Of a stretch of 14,612 nt of DNA, positions 7,324 through 14,612 are shown piece after piece; position 1 is the stretch's first letter; each line of letters opens with the position of its first letter. The DNA is from Planctomycetaceae bacterium TMED10 (GTDB lineage Bacteria > Planctomycetota > Planctomycetia > Pirellulales > UBA7805), in NCBI GenBank assembly GCA_002168195.1, contig NHBP01000023.1:4280-18891 (forward strand), given 5' to 3'. Both the position numbers and the translations under genes were made by a program. Below the pieces are notes generated by a model. That model saw nothing but the letters and a program-made list of their open reading frames with translations. It was not told the origin of the DNA and made no database searches.

Positions 7324-8580
7324 ATGGATGTTATCCACATGGATGTGGCACTGCATACGTCAGAAACGTTATCGCTCAACCTCCCGGGTAGTGCGCGATG
7401 CGCGGATCCGTCAAATAGACAACCGGGGGCTCTGCGCGATAAGACAATTCTCATTATCTCCCCGCAACCATGGGATCACATTGCAATATCCAAGCATCAC
7501 TATACGAACGAATTGGCCGCACGAAATAATACCGTTTACTTTCTCGAGCCACCCAATCCCGAATTATCGTGCCCCGTTTCAATCCGAACCTCAAAAGACC
7601 AACCCCGCACTGAAATAATTTCTTATCGCCCTTCCCTTTTAGACAAAACGCGATTTCACGCGTATGGGCTTTACAAACAATTTGTAAAGAAACGTGTCCG
7701 TCTCATAATGAAACAGGTCTCTCGTTCGCTTGATCTCGTTTGGTCTTTTGAACCAAATCGATTTCCCGACCTTCGCGAATTCAAAGCAGAACGTACTATA
7801 TTTCATCCCGTGGATCCCCTGTGTGACCGTCGACAGATCGACACTGCGCGAACGGCGGATCTCGTGCTTGCCGTCTCCCAAAAAATTCTGTCTCATTTTG
7901 AATGTCATGCATCCGCACATTTTGTCAATCACGGTTTAGCTGTTCCCTTCGAATCGCTTGCAAGAGAACGACTGGCAGAACCCTATGTCGCAAATAAACC
8001 TTTACAAGCGGGATACGCCGGTAATTTGGTTCGCGCACCAGTGAATCGAAAAATTATCCGGGACATTATCTCGCAGAACCCACAGGTGGTATTTCATTTT
8101 TGGGGCCCGTGCTCAATTGTTTCAAACTCTGGCCCTCAATCGCAAGTCATTGCAAATTTTATCGCGTGGTTACAACAAAGAAACAATGTGCGGTTACATG
8201 GACCAGTCGACCCCACCACGCTAGCCAGTGCAATGCGAAAGATGGATCTTTTCTTCCTCGCTTACTCTCTGCATCCCACAGAATCTGATCGTTCTAATTC
8301 ACACAAACTACTCGAGTATCTAAGCACGGGGCGGGTCGTGGTCTCAAGTCAATTCGATACGTACCAACATCTCTCCTCCGAATTATTCTTGATGCCAAAA
8401 TCGAATGACGATCATGAACTTCCTTCCTTGTTTAAGCAAGCTGTAAAAAACATATCGCGGTTAAACAACCAGCAACATCAAGATGCCCGTCTCAAGATTG
8501 CACTCGCAAATCGATATACGGACCACCTCGATCTGATTGAAAAACATCTCGCGCGTATTCCTTCGCAGGTTGCCGCATGA
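7324..8580 (+). CDS. Glycosyltransferase, divergent GT-B type
   Basis: Probable GT4-like transferase of 418 residues. The first strand is DKTILIISPQPWDHIAISKHHY at about residue 39, followed by LAARNNTVYFLEPP. The middle has DLVWSFEPNRFPDL and a short ADLVLAVSQKIL. The C-terminal domain starts at QAGYAGNLVRAPVN, continues through FHFWGPCS and VRLHGPVDPTTLASAM, and ends in SNSHKLLEYLSTGRVVVSS (Lys328, Glu331), which takes the place of a canonical E-X7-E motif. The first 38 residues are a polar, low-similarity extension. Only Met1 and Met6 are available as ATG starts and neither has an SD, so the true start is uncertain. It begins 23 bp after the aminotransferase. The substrate is unknown. Confidence 0.85.
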   Translation: MDVIHMDVALHTSETLSLNLPGSARCADPSNRQPGALRDKTILIISPQPWDHIAISKHHYTNELAARNNTVYFLEPPNPELSCPVSIRTSKDQPRTEIISYRPSLLDKTRFHAYGLYKQFVKKRVRLIMKQVSRSLDLVWSFEPNRFPDLREFKAERTIFHPVDPLCDRRQIDTARTADLVLAVSQKILSHFECHASAHFVNHGLAVPFESLARERLAEPYVANKPLQAGYAGNLVRAPVNRKIIRDIISQNPQVVFHFWGPCSIVSNSGPQSQVIANFIAWLQQRNNVRLHGPVDPTTLASAMRKMDLFFLAYSLHPTESDRSNSHKLLEYLSTGRVVVSSQFDTYQHLSSELFLMPKSNDDHELPSLFKQAVKNISRLNNQQHQDARLKIALANRYTDHLDLIEKHLARIPSQVAA

Positions 8581-8606
8581 TCATTCTCTATTAATTTGGA
8601 AAACTA

Positions 8607-9449
8607 ATGGTTTCAGCAAAACAATCTATGATTGAACGGAGCGTCAACTTTATTCCGTGGCGCATTCGTCATTTGATTCGCTTGGTCCCCGGTCTTGCAC
8701 AACTCCAACGGCAACTGTTCTCTACTTTTCTCGTCGATCGTAAATTTGCACATCGAATAAACGCTGGCCCTGCAATGGGCTTAAATTATCTTGTTCAGCT
8801 ACCTCAAGATAAACAAATATGGACCGGTACGTACGAAGCGGAGGTTGCCCGCAAAATTTGCGATGCAGTCATACCTGGTCAACCATGTTTTGACATTGGC
8901 GCGCATCGTGGTTTTCTCTCGGGTGTCATGGCAGTTGCAGGTGCCAGTGAAGTGCATTGCTTTGACCCTAATCCCGAAAACACAAAACAACTTCGATGCC
9001 TTCCTGAACTGAACCCGCAGTTGAAATTCGTAATTCACGAGATGGCGATAGGGAATTATACGGGAACGGTTGAATTCGTTCTCATGCCGGAAACCAGCAT
9101 GGGCAAGGTTGTCGAAAGTGATTTCCAGCCAGACGCGGAAAAAATGGGGAAGTTAGCGGTGGATGCGTGTCGACTGGATGACTTGATCGCAACCGAAAAA
9201 ATACCTCCCCCAGGTCTGATCAAAATCGATGTTGAAGGTGCTGAAGAACTCGTGCTCAAAGGAGCCTTGAACCTTTTGGAAAAACATCGGCCCAATATTA
9301 TCCTTGAAGCGCATTCACAAAAACTCGCCTTTCAATGCATGCATTTACTGGAAGATTCCGGCTACAAAGTGGAACCGCTGAATCAACAGACAAGCACCGA
9401 ACACACTTCTGGTGATTCCACCTCGCACTGGATTGGCCGTGCAGCTTAA
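8607..9449 (+). CDS. FkbM-family SAM-dependent methyltransferase
   Basis: Predicted O-methyltransferase. FkbM-family enzymes in polysaccharide loci commonly methylate sugar hydroxyls, and this one may modify or cap the glycan. The 280 residues have a 70-residue lead, then WTGTYEAEVAR, the SAM motif I PCFDIGAHRGFLSG (residues 93-106), motif II HCFDPNPEN (Asp120), a middle strand, and LIKIDVEGAEELVLKGA (residues 204-220), the FkbM hallmark. LNLLEKHRPNIILEAH follows. The ATG at 8607 has GGAAAA just upstream at close spacing. An alternative ATG lies at 8628. The stop TAA shares one base with the ATG of the following gene (TAATG), a coupling arrangement. The acceptor sugar is not deducible. Confidence 0.9.
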   Translation: MVSAKQSMIERSVNFIPWRIRHLIRLVPGLAQLQRQLFSTFLVDRKFAHRINAGPAMGLNYLVQLPQDKQIWTGTYEAEVARKICDAVIPGQPCFDIGAHRGFLSGVMAVAGASEVHCFDPNPENTKQLRCLPELNPQLKFVIHEMAIGNYTGTVEFVLMPETSMGKVVESDFQPDAEKMGKLAVDACRLDDLIATEKIPPPGLIKIDVEGAEELVLKGALNLLEKHRPNIILEAHSQKLAFQCMHLLEDSGYKVEPLNQQTSTEHTSGDSTSHWIGRAA

Positions 9450-10687
9450 TGGCAAAAATTAACATTATTTCCGGCATTCAGCTTTCCAATAACCCGCGGG
9501 TTGTGAAGGAAGCCGATGCGCTGACAGAAGCCGGACATGAGGTCGAAGTTTTTTCATCGATCTTGAATCCGGGCGATGCTCCTCTCGAAACTGCCCTTTC
9601 AAAGAACAAAGACTGGGCTGTGACCCCTGTAATCGACAATTCAATTCAATCGTCCTGGCAACGATTACGTTGGCTTGGAGCACGATTCCGCTGTCGCGTA
9701 TGGAACGAAATTTATACTGCTTCAGGATGGGGAAATGTACGGCAACTCGGTTACGTCGCCCCCGAACTGCTAGAACTTTGCCGACGACGTAAAGCTGACT
9801 TGAATATCGTACACCTCGAACAGGCGTTATGGGTTGGTAATCAACTCTTGAAGGAAGGGGAACGCGTAGCGATCGATCTAGAAGATTGGTATTCGGAAGA
9901 TTTACCTTCAAAAGATCGAAAGGCCCGACCGAATTACCTGATTCGTCGCTGGGAAAAACGGCTTCTTCAGGGTGGTTGCTACGCCACCACCACATCGCAC
10001 GTACTGGGGTCAGCACTATCGGAGGCTTATAATTGCCCACCCCCTAAAGTTGTGTACAACACTTTTTCTAAATATGAGCGCAATTCGCTCGACGGAAAAA
10101 CCATCGATCGCGAAGATCACAAAACGCCCTCGATCGTTTGGTTTTCTCAAACGGTAGGTCCTGGACGAGGCCTTGAAACTCTTGTTGATGCCCTTAGTGA
10201 AGTAAAGACACCGATTCAGATTCACATTCGCGGTCGGTGTCGTCCTGGCTATGAAGCTATTTTACGATCTCGTATTTCTTGCGATTCTAAGCATCAAATT
10301 TTTTTCCATCCTTGTGTGCCTCACCATCAACTCTTATCACGACTGGCCGAACATGATATTGGGTTTGCAGGTGAACTGTCTCATTGCCGAAGTAGGGATC
10401 TGACGATTACAAATAAAATTTTTCAATATCTTTTAGCGGGCCTTGTAGTTCTAGCTAGTAATACCGCTGGACAAAAAGAAATAAGCGATGCGCATCCAAA
10501 TTTACTACATACCTTCCAAGGCGATAGTTCAACTAGTTTAGCAAGCATCTTAAATCAACTTAATGCGGACCAAAGTCAAATTCAAACAGACAAAGAAGAA
10601 GCAATCAAACTGGCTGAAACAAAATATTGTTGGGAAGAGTCAAAGAATATCTTGCTGACCACTGTCTCCGAAGCCCTCAAGCAATAA
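9449..10687 (+). CDS. Glycosyltransferase, divergent GT4-like
   Basis: A 412-residue GT-B protein. The N-terminal domain starts at once with KINIISGIQLSNNPRVVKEADALTEAGHEVEVFS, a typical sugar-transferase beginning with an Asn-Pro-Arg loop. ADLNIVHLEQALWVGNQL and RVAIDLEDWYSEDLP fit the acceptor side. The C-terminal half has SIVWFSQTVGPGRGLETLVDAL, IQIHIRGRCRPGY and HQLLSRLAEHDIGFAGE. LTITNKIFQYLLAGLVVLASNTAGQKE carries the donor-site segment (Asn322, Lys323, Tyr327). E-X7-E is absent, as in the genes at 7324 and 10700. Its start overlaps the FkbM stop by one base. The gene after it begins 12 bp downstream. The acceptor and donor are unknown. Confidence 0.85.
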   Translation: MAKINIISGIQLSNNPRVVKEADALTEAGHEVEVFSSILNPGDAPLETALSKNKDWAVTPVIDNSIQSSWQRLRWLGARFRCRVWNEIYTASGWGNVRQLGYVAPELLELCRRRKADLNIVHLEQALWVGNQLLKEGERVAIDLEDWYSEDLPSKDRKARPNYLIRRWEKRLLQGGCYATTTSHVLGSALSEAYNCPPPKVVYNTFSKYERNSLDGKTIDREDHKTPSIVWFSQTVGPGRGLETLVDALSEVKTPIQIHIRGRCRPGYEAILRSRISCDSKHQIFFHPCVPHHQLLSRLAEHDIGFAGELSHCRSRDLTITNKIFQYLLAGLVVLASNTAGQKEISDAHPNLLHTFQGDSSTSLASILNQLNADQSQIQTDKEEAIKLAETKYCWEESKNILLTTVSEALKQ

Positions 10688-10699
10688 ATTCCACAACAC

Positions 10700-12013
10700 A
10701 TGAAAAACGTTTTAATCATCTCTCCCCGCTTCCCCCCGGTAAACGCTGCAGACCATCAACGTGTCCGCATGGCTTTACCCTATTTCCGGGAATACGGCTG
10801 GGAACCCACTGTATTGTGTGTTGATGCGCAGTTTGTGGAAGCATCACAAGATCCTTATCTTCTTAACACAATCCCGGATGATATATCCGTTGAGTCTGTA
10901 CCGGCTATCTCGCAGGCTCTGACTCGAAAAATTGGATTTGGGGGGCTATCCTATCGTGCTAAACAAAATCTCAATCGTCGCGGACAGCAATTGCTTGAAA
11001 CTAAAAACTTTGACCTCGTCTATTTTTCCACGACTGAATTCGGCGTTTTACCACTAGCAGCAAAGTGGAAGAAAAAATTTCAGGTGCCGTACATCATTGA
11101 TATCCAAGATCCATGGGTCAATGATTATTATCGCAATCAGGGAAAACATCCTCCCGGAGGGGTGTTGAAGCATCGCATCACGCAAGCCATTGCGAGCATG
11201 CAAGAGCCAGTCACTCTGAGAGATGCTGCGGCAGTCACAACCGTTTCGGCCAAATATGAGACGGACCTCGTTGCAAAGTACCCGTTTCTTGAAGACACTC
11301 CATTTCATGTGATTCCATTTGGTGGGCCCGAATATGACTTTGAAATACTTCAGAATCTAGACCTTGACGTTCCGAACAAAAAGTCAGCCGCTACGCGAGA
11401 CTGGGTTTATATCGGGCGCGCGGGTTGCGATATGCAATTTTCACTACGATCTTTTTTTTGTAGTGTAAAAAAGGCCTTAGATCGTGAATTGTTTCCACGC
11501 GACTCTATCAGGCTCCGAATGTTTGGAACGGACTACGCGACATCTGGAATGAGACGGAAGTGGTCGCAGGAGGCGGCTGAAGAGTTTGGGCTTACTTCTC
11601 TGGTTGATGAACGCCCTGAGCGGATCCCTTATTTTGAAACTCTTCAGCGATTGCGTCATGCAGATGCAATTTTTGTCCCAGGGTCTGACGACCCGGGTTA
11701 TACCGCATCAAAAATTTATCCGTACATTCTCGCAGGCCGTCCTCTGCTGACGGTTTTTCACAAGAACAGTTCCGTCAATGAAGTCGTTGCCCACACAAAG
11801 TCGGGGACTGCAATTACCTTCGATGAGAACAGCACGATTGAATCAGTTGCCGAGGAGACTTACCGGCGCTGGTTTTTAGACAAAGCTTACATGAGGGTGC
11901 CACAAACAAACTGGAAGCAATTCGCGCCATATACCGCACGCAAGATGACAGACCGGCTAACCCAAATTTTTGATCAAGTTTTAGTAAAACCCACCTATCG
12001 TGTCGCATCATGA
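10700..12013 (+). CDS. Glycosyltransferase-like GT-B protein
   Basis: The 437-residue protein opens with KNVLIISPRFPPVNAADHQRVRMALPYF, a glycosyltransferase N-terminal signature (SPxFPP with a following His/Gln loop). It continues with FDLVYFSTTEFGVLPLA and VPYIIDIQDPWVNDYY, the latter common in GT4 proteins. RDAAAVTTVSAKYETDLVAKYP leads to the linker. The C-terminal domain shows WVYIGRAGCDM, LRMFGTDYAT, IPYFETLQRLRHADAIFVPGSDD and YTASKIYPYILAGRPLLTVFH (Lys338, Tyr340), again without E-X7-E. An 8-T run and a hairpin sit inside the gene at 11438-11472. There is no SD before the ATG. The stop overlaps the next start (ATGA, 12010-12013), indicating coupling. The sugar is unknown. Confidence 0.85.
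   Translation: MKNVLIISPRFPPVNAADHQRVRMALPYFREYGWEPTVLCVDAQFVEASQDPYLLNTIPDDISVESVPAISQALTRKIGFGGLSYRAKQNLNRRGQQLLETKNFDLVYFSTTEFGVLPLAAKWKKKFQVPYIIDIQDPWVNDYYRNQGKHPPGGVLKHRITQAIASMQEPVTLRDAAAVTTVSAKYETDLVAKYPFLEDTPFHVIPFGGPEYDFEILQNLDLDVPNKKSAATRDWVYIGRAGCDMQFSLRSFFCSVKKALDRELFPRDSIRLRMFGTDYATSGMRRKWSQEAAEEFGLTSLVDERPERIPYFETLQRLRHADAIFVPGSDDPGYTASKIYPYILAGRPLLTVFHKNSSVNEVVAHTKSGTAITFDENSTIESVAEETYRRWFLDKAYMRVPQTNWKQFAPYTARKMTDRLTQIFDQVLVKPTYRVAS
11438..11472 (+). repeat. Hairpin-forming inverted repeat with T8 loop, inside a gene
   Basis: CACTAC at 11442-11447 and GTAGTG at 11460-11465 are perfect inverted copies. They enclose a 12-base loop, GATC plus eight T. TTTT before the left arm can pair with AAAA after the right arm if T11466 is bulged out, extending the stem to about ten pairs. 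It lies fully within the glycosyltransferase gene at 10700. It is not followed by a T-run, so on the + strand it is not an intrinsic terminator. Confidence 0.45.
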
Positions 12014-13170
12014 AACGTTTAGCAATCGTTGCCACACATCCCATTCAATACAACGTTCCCTGGTTTCGTCGCCTTGCAGTCCAGGAGGGGATCGAGGTAT
12101 GTGTTTTCTACACTTGGCATGCAGATGAAAAAGCAAAATATGACCCCCACTTTGATCGTGAGATTGCCTGGGATATTCCACTTCTAAATGGATACGATTA
12201 CCAACTCGTTGCTCCGCGACCCACTGTCAAACAAAAAACTTTTTGGAACCTTAACAGTGACATTACGGGACCGATCAAAGCATGGGGTGCCGATGCAATC
12301 CTTGTATTGGGGTGGAATTATCGTTCCCATCTCCGTGCGATGCGATATTTCTCTGGAAGAATACCGGTTTACTTCCGAGGCGACTCGACATTGCTTGATA
12401 CGCAAAATGGCATTCGGCGTCGGCTGCGAAAAATTTTTCTTCGCTACGTTTATTCATGCGTTGATACTGCATTCTTCGTTGGCATCAACAACTATGACTA
12501 TTTCCAGAAATATGGCCTGAATAAAAATCAACTGACTTTTGCTCCTCACGCTATCGATAACCAACGATTTTCCAACGATGCTATCGCGCATGAAACCGAA
12601 GCCAACCGGTGGCGAACATCACTAGGAATCCCCGCTGATAGCGTTGTTTTCTTATTTGTAGGAAAATTAATTCAAAAAAAATCCCCTGAAATTTTACTAC
12701 GTGCATTCCAGAAGCTACCTCACAAGAACAAACAACATCTTATTTTTGTTGGCGATGGCGAATGCGAAGCCGATTTGAAAAAGCAGGCTTCTAATGCAGC
12801 TAACGTCCATTTTGTTCCGTTTCAAAATCAGTCACGCATGCCCGTAGTCTATCGCCTGGGCGATGTAATGTGCCTTCCTTCCGCCGGTCCCGGAGAAACA
12901 TGGGGCCTTGCAGTTAATGAGGCCATGGCATCGGGAAGAACAGTCATCGTGAGCGATAAAGTTGGCTGTGCTCGCGATCTCGTGGCTGACGAATCCATCG
13001 GACATATTCACAAAGCCAATTCTGTTGAATCTCTTTATGTAGCAATGCAAAAGTGTTGCGAACGAAATAGACTGCTGCTGAAAGGTACTCACTGTGGTCG
13101 TTTTATTGATCGCTGGTCGTGCGAACAATTGGCTGCAAACATTGGAAATAAATTGCGGTCAGCTGCCTAG
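12010..13170 (+). CDS. Glycosyltransferase, GT4 family
   Basis: A 386-residue retaining-type transferase with canonical GT4 features. The N-terminal domain begins KRLAIVATHPIQYNVPWFRRLA, a pattern seen in many polysaccharide glycosyltransferases. ILVLGWNYRSHLRAMRYF and PVYFRGDSTLLD follow, then VDTAFFVGINNYDYFQKYGL and FAPHAIDNQRF. The C-terminal domain has VFLFVGKLIQKKSPEILLRAF, LIFVGDGECE and VHFVPFQNQS. PSAGPGETWGLAVNEAMASGRTVIVSDKVGC contains Glu296 and Glu304 of the E-X7-E motif. An 8-A run lies at 12674-12681. It starts four bases inside the previous gene (ATGA) with no SD. The next gene begins 37 bp after its stop. Confidence 0.93.
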   Translation: MKRLAIVATHPIQYNVPWFRRLAVQEGIEVCVFYTWHADEKAKYDPHFDREIAWDIPLLNGYDYQLVAPRPTVKQKTFWNLNSDITGPIKAWGADAILVLGWNYRSHLRAMRYFSGRIPVYFRGDSTLLDTQNGIRRRLRKIFLRYVYSCVDTAFFVGINNYDYFQKYGLNKNQLTFAPHAIDNQRFSNDAIAHETEANRWRTSLGIPADSVVFLFVGKLIQKKSPEILLRAFQKLPHKNKQHLIFVGDGECEADLKKQASNAANVHFVPFQNQSRMPVVYRLGDVMCLPSAGPGETWGLAVNEAMASGRTVIVSDKVGCARDLVADESIGHIHKANSVESLYVAMQKCCERNRLLLKGTHCGRFIDRWSCEQLAANIGNKLRSAA

Positions 13171-13207
13171 TTCACTACCCTTATCGTAACTCCGACTACG
13201 CCAAAAA

Positions 13208-14612
13208 ATGAACAATCCGATATTACTTCACCCCGCGAGTCATAATCAGCGAAGGCGATCTATTTCAGCCACAAATCGTGATGGTTTGATCTCTGAGTAC
13301 TACGATTCGCTGTTCATGGCAATCATAGGCATATGTGGATTTCTGCAAATATTACCCCACGGATGGCTCGGGGTATCCATGTTGCTCATTGTCTCGATAC
13401 GCTTATACAGAAAAATCGATCATGCGATCACGATGCTGGAACTCGCAGCATTGATCATGGTGATGCAGTGTATTATCGGCCCACTGCTGATGTACCACAG
13501 CGATTTCAGTCATCATAGATACATGATGTATGTGAATTCAAATACGTATTTTCAGTTTGTTATTCCGGCAGTTGCGACTTTTATTATGGCCCTTTTTTAT
13601 CCCATCAAGGGCTTACGTCACCTTAGCTTGGATATCTCGAAAGGCAAAAACTTACAAACTCTGGGATTCTACCTCTTAGGGATTGGCGTCTTGGGATCCC
13701 TGGGCACATTTGTGCCAGGCATGCAATTCTTCTTCTACCTGGTTGCCCAATTTAAATACGTCGGTGCGATCTGTTTATTTATATGTGGGCATCGATATAA
13801 ATGGCTTGTATTGACTTGTGTTTTGCTCTCAAGCTACGCAAGTTCAGCGGAACAAGGAATGTTCGGCGAATTATTTTTCTGGGGATGTTTTATTGTCACG
13901 TTTATCTTGCTGCACTTTCGTCGGTCACATGCACTCAAGATTTCTCTTTTTACCGGTGGTGCCCTCGTGCTTTTAACTTTGCAAGGAGTAAAGGGAGAAT
14001 ATCGTGAAGCAATCGACGAAGGGCGAGATACAAGTTTAGCATCTCTGCTTAGTGAAACATTTTGGTCGTTGGGATCCGTCTACGAAAACGACGATTTCCG
14101 GCATGTGGCTCTGACCCGACTGAACCAAGGTTGGATTATTTCTAAAACAATGAGGCACGTCCCCGAGGAGGAACCATTTGCAAACGGTAGTACCATTAAA
14201 GACGCTGTCTACTCAAGCCTCGTGCCACGTTTTTTAGATAATAATAAAACTAAGTCCGGTGGCCGAGAAAGCTTCCTCCGCTATACAGGTCTTTATATTA
14301 TGTCGGATACCACAATGTGTATCGGTCTTCTTGGCGAAGCTTACGTCAATTACGGCGTCAAAGGAGGCATTGTAGTCATGATTATTTTAGGAGTCTTTTT
14401 CAACCGTATTTTCGCGTTATTTATTGGCCTGGGGAAATACAACAGTTATTTTATCCTCTGCTTACCACTAATTTTTCTTCAAGCCGTTAAACCAGAAACG
14501 GATTTTGTAACTGTCGTCAACCATCTCACCAAGGCATCATTAATTGTATTTATGGTTTACCTCGCACTACCAAAACTACTTGGCTCACTCAAAATTAAAC
14601 GCAAAACAAAAG
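13208..14612 (+). CDS. Multispanning membrane protein, putative O-antigen (Wzy-like) polymerase, 3' end beyond the window
   Basis: The frame stays open from ATG 13208 to the right edge (468 codons, no stop), so the gene is partial. It encodes roughly ten hydrophobic segments, for example around residues 35-50, 53-65, 77-96, 115-131, 151-169, 172-193, 221-236, 245-258, 374-408, 413-426 and 443-455. A long polar loop lies at about 260-370, containing SLVPRFLDNN and a GGRES stretch. The loop ends in LLGEAYVNYGVKGG, a pattern like the Gly-Glu-Ala-Tyr-x-Asn-x-Gly segment of Wzy/oligosaccharide repeat-unit polymerases. Such proteins join lipid-linked repeat units at the outer face of the inner membrane. 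No SD is seen before the ATG. It could instead be an O-antigen ligase-like protein. The topology was judged by eye. Confidence 0.75.
   Translation, partial: MNNPILLHPASHNQRRRSISATNRDGLISEYYDSLFMAIIGICGFLQILPHGWLGVSMLLIVSIRLYRKIDHAITMLELAALIMVMQCIIGPLLMYHSDFSHHRYMMYVNSNTYFQFVIPAVATFIMALFYPIKGLRHLSLDISKGKNLQTLGFYLLGIGVLGSLGTFVPGMQFFFYLVAQFKYVGAICLFICGHRYKWLVLTCVLLSSYASSAEQGMFGELFFWGCFIVTFILLHFRRSHALKISLFTGGALVLLTLQGVKGEYREAIDEGRDTSLASLLSETFWSLGSVYENDDFRHVALTRLNQGWIISKTMRHVPEEEPFANGSTIKDAVYSSLVPRFLDNNKTKSGGRESFLRYTGLYIMSDTTMCIGLLGEAYVNYGVKGGIVVMIILGVFFNRIFALFIGLGKYNSYFILCLPLIFLQAVKPETDFVTVVNHLTKASLIVFMVYLALPKLLGSLKIKRKTK

Noticed and set aside
9465..10040. A 191-codon reverse-strand frame
   Set aside because: It is antisense to a clear glycosyltransferase and has no family features.
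11438..11472. Intrinsic transcription terminator
   Set aside because: The T-run is in the loop, not after the stem, and it lies in the middle of an intact gene.

Overview
The window is part of a bacterial surface-polysaccharide locus (O-antigen, capsule or exopolysaccharide). All supported genes lie on the + strand. Base composition is near balanced by eye. Most starts have no clear Shine-Dalgarno sequence, and genes are tightly packed with several stop/start overlaps. The likely host is a Gram-negative bacterium that makes nucleotide-activated amino sugars; weak SD use would fit Planctomycetes/PVC or Bacteroidetes-like groups, but the sequence does not fix the phylum. I see no mobile element, CRISPR array, tRNA or rRNA.

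Layout: 1-441 holds no gene I can support. 442-1725 is a GT4-type glycosyltransferase ending in a 12-bp x 3 tandem repeat. 1763-2932 is a WbpG-type N-acetyl sugar amidotransferase. A 309-bp gap (2933-3241) follows. From 3242 there is a compact run: HisH-type glutaminase, HisF-type ammonia-channel partner, Gfo/Idh/MocA oxidoreductase, hexapeptide acetyltransferase (overlapping the oxidoreductase by 64 bp) and DegT/DnrJ aminotransferase. Then come a glycosyltransferase (7324), an FkbM methyltransferase (8607), three more glycosyltransferases (9449, 10700, 12010) and a multispanning membrane protein resembling an O-antigen polymerase (from 13208), open to the right edge.

How they work together: oxidoreductase, aminotransferase and acetyltransferase match the WbpB-WbpE-WbpD / WlbA-WlbC-WlbB route, which turns UDP-GlcNAcA into UDP-2,3-diacetamido-2,3-dideoxy-glucuronic acid. 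WbpG with HisH and HisF is known in Pseudomonas to convert the 3-acetamido group to an acetamidino group. The cassette therefore predicts a 2-acetamido-3-acetamidino-uronic acid in the polymer. At least five glycosyltransferases would assemble a repeat unit, FkbM may O-methylate it, and the membrane protein may polymerise it. The UDP-GlcNAc 6-dehydrogenase (WbpA), any C2 epimerase (WbpI), the initiating transferase and the flippase are not in the window.

I do not see a wholly new system. The most notable points are a tandem duplication whose junction creates the first glycosyltransferase's stop codon, a HisF-like protein lacking the catalytic Asp at position 11, a Tyr where a fourth N-terminal Cys would be expected in the amidotransferase, the 64-bp overlap, and three glycosyltransferases without a recognisable E-X7-E motif.
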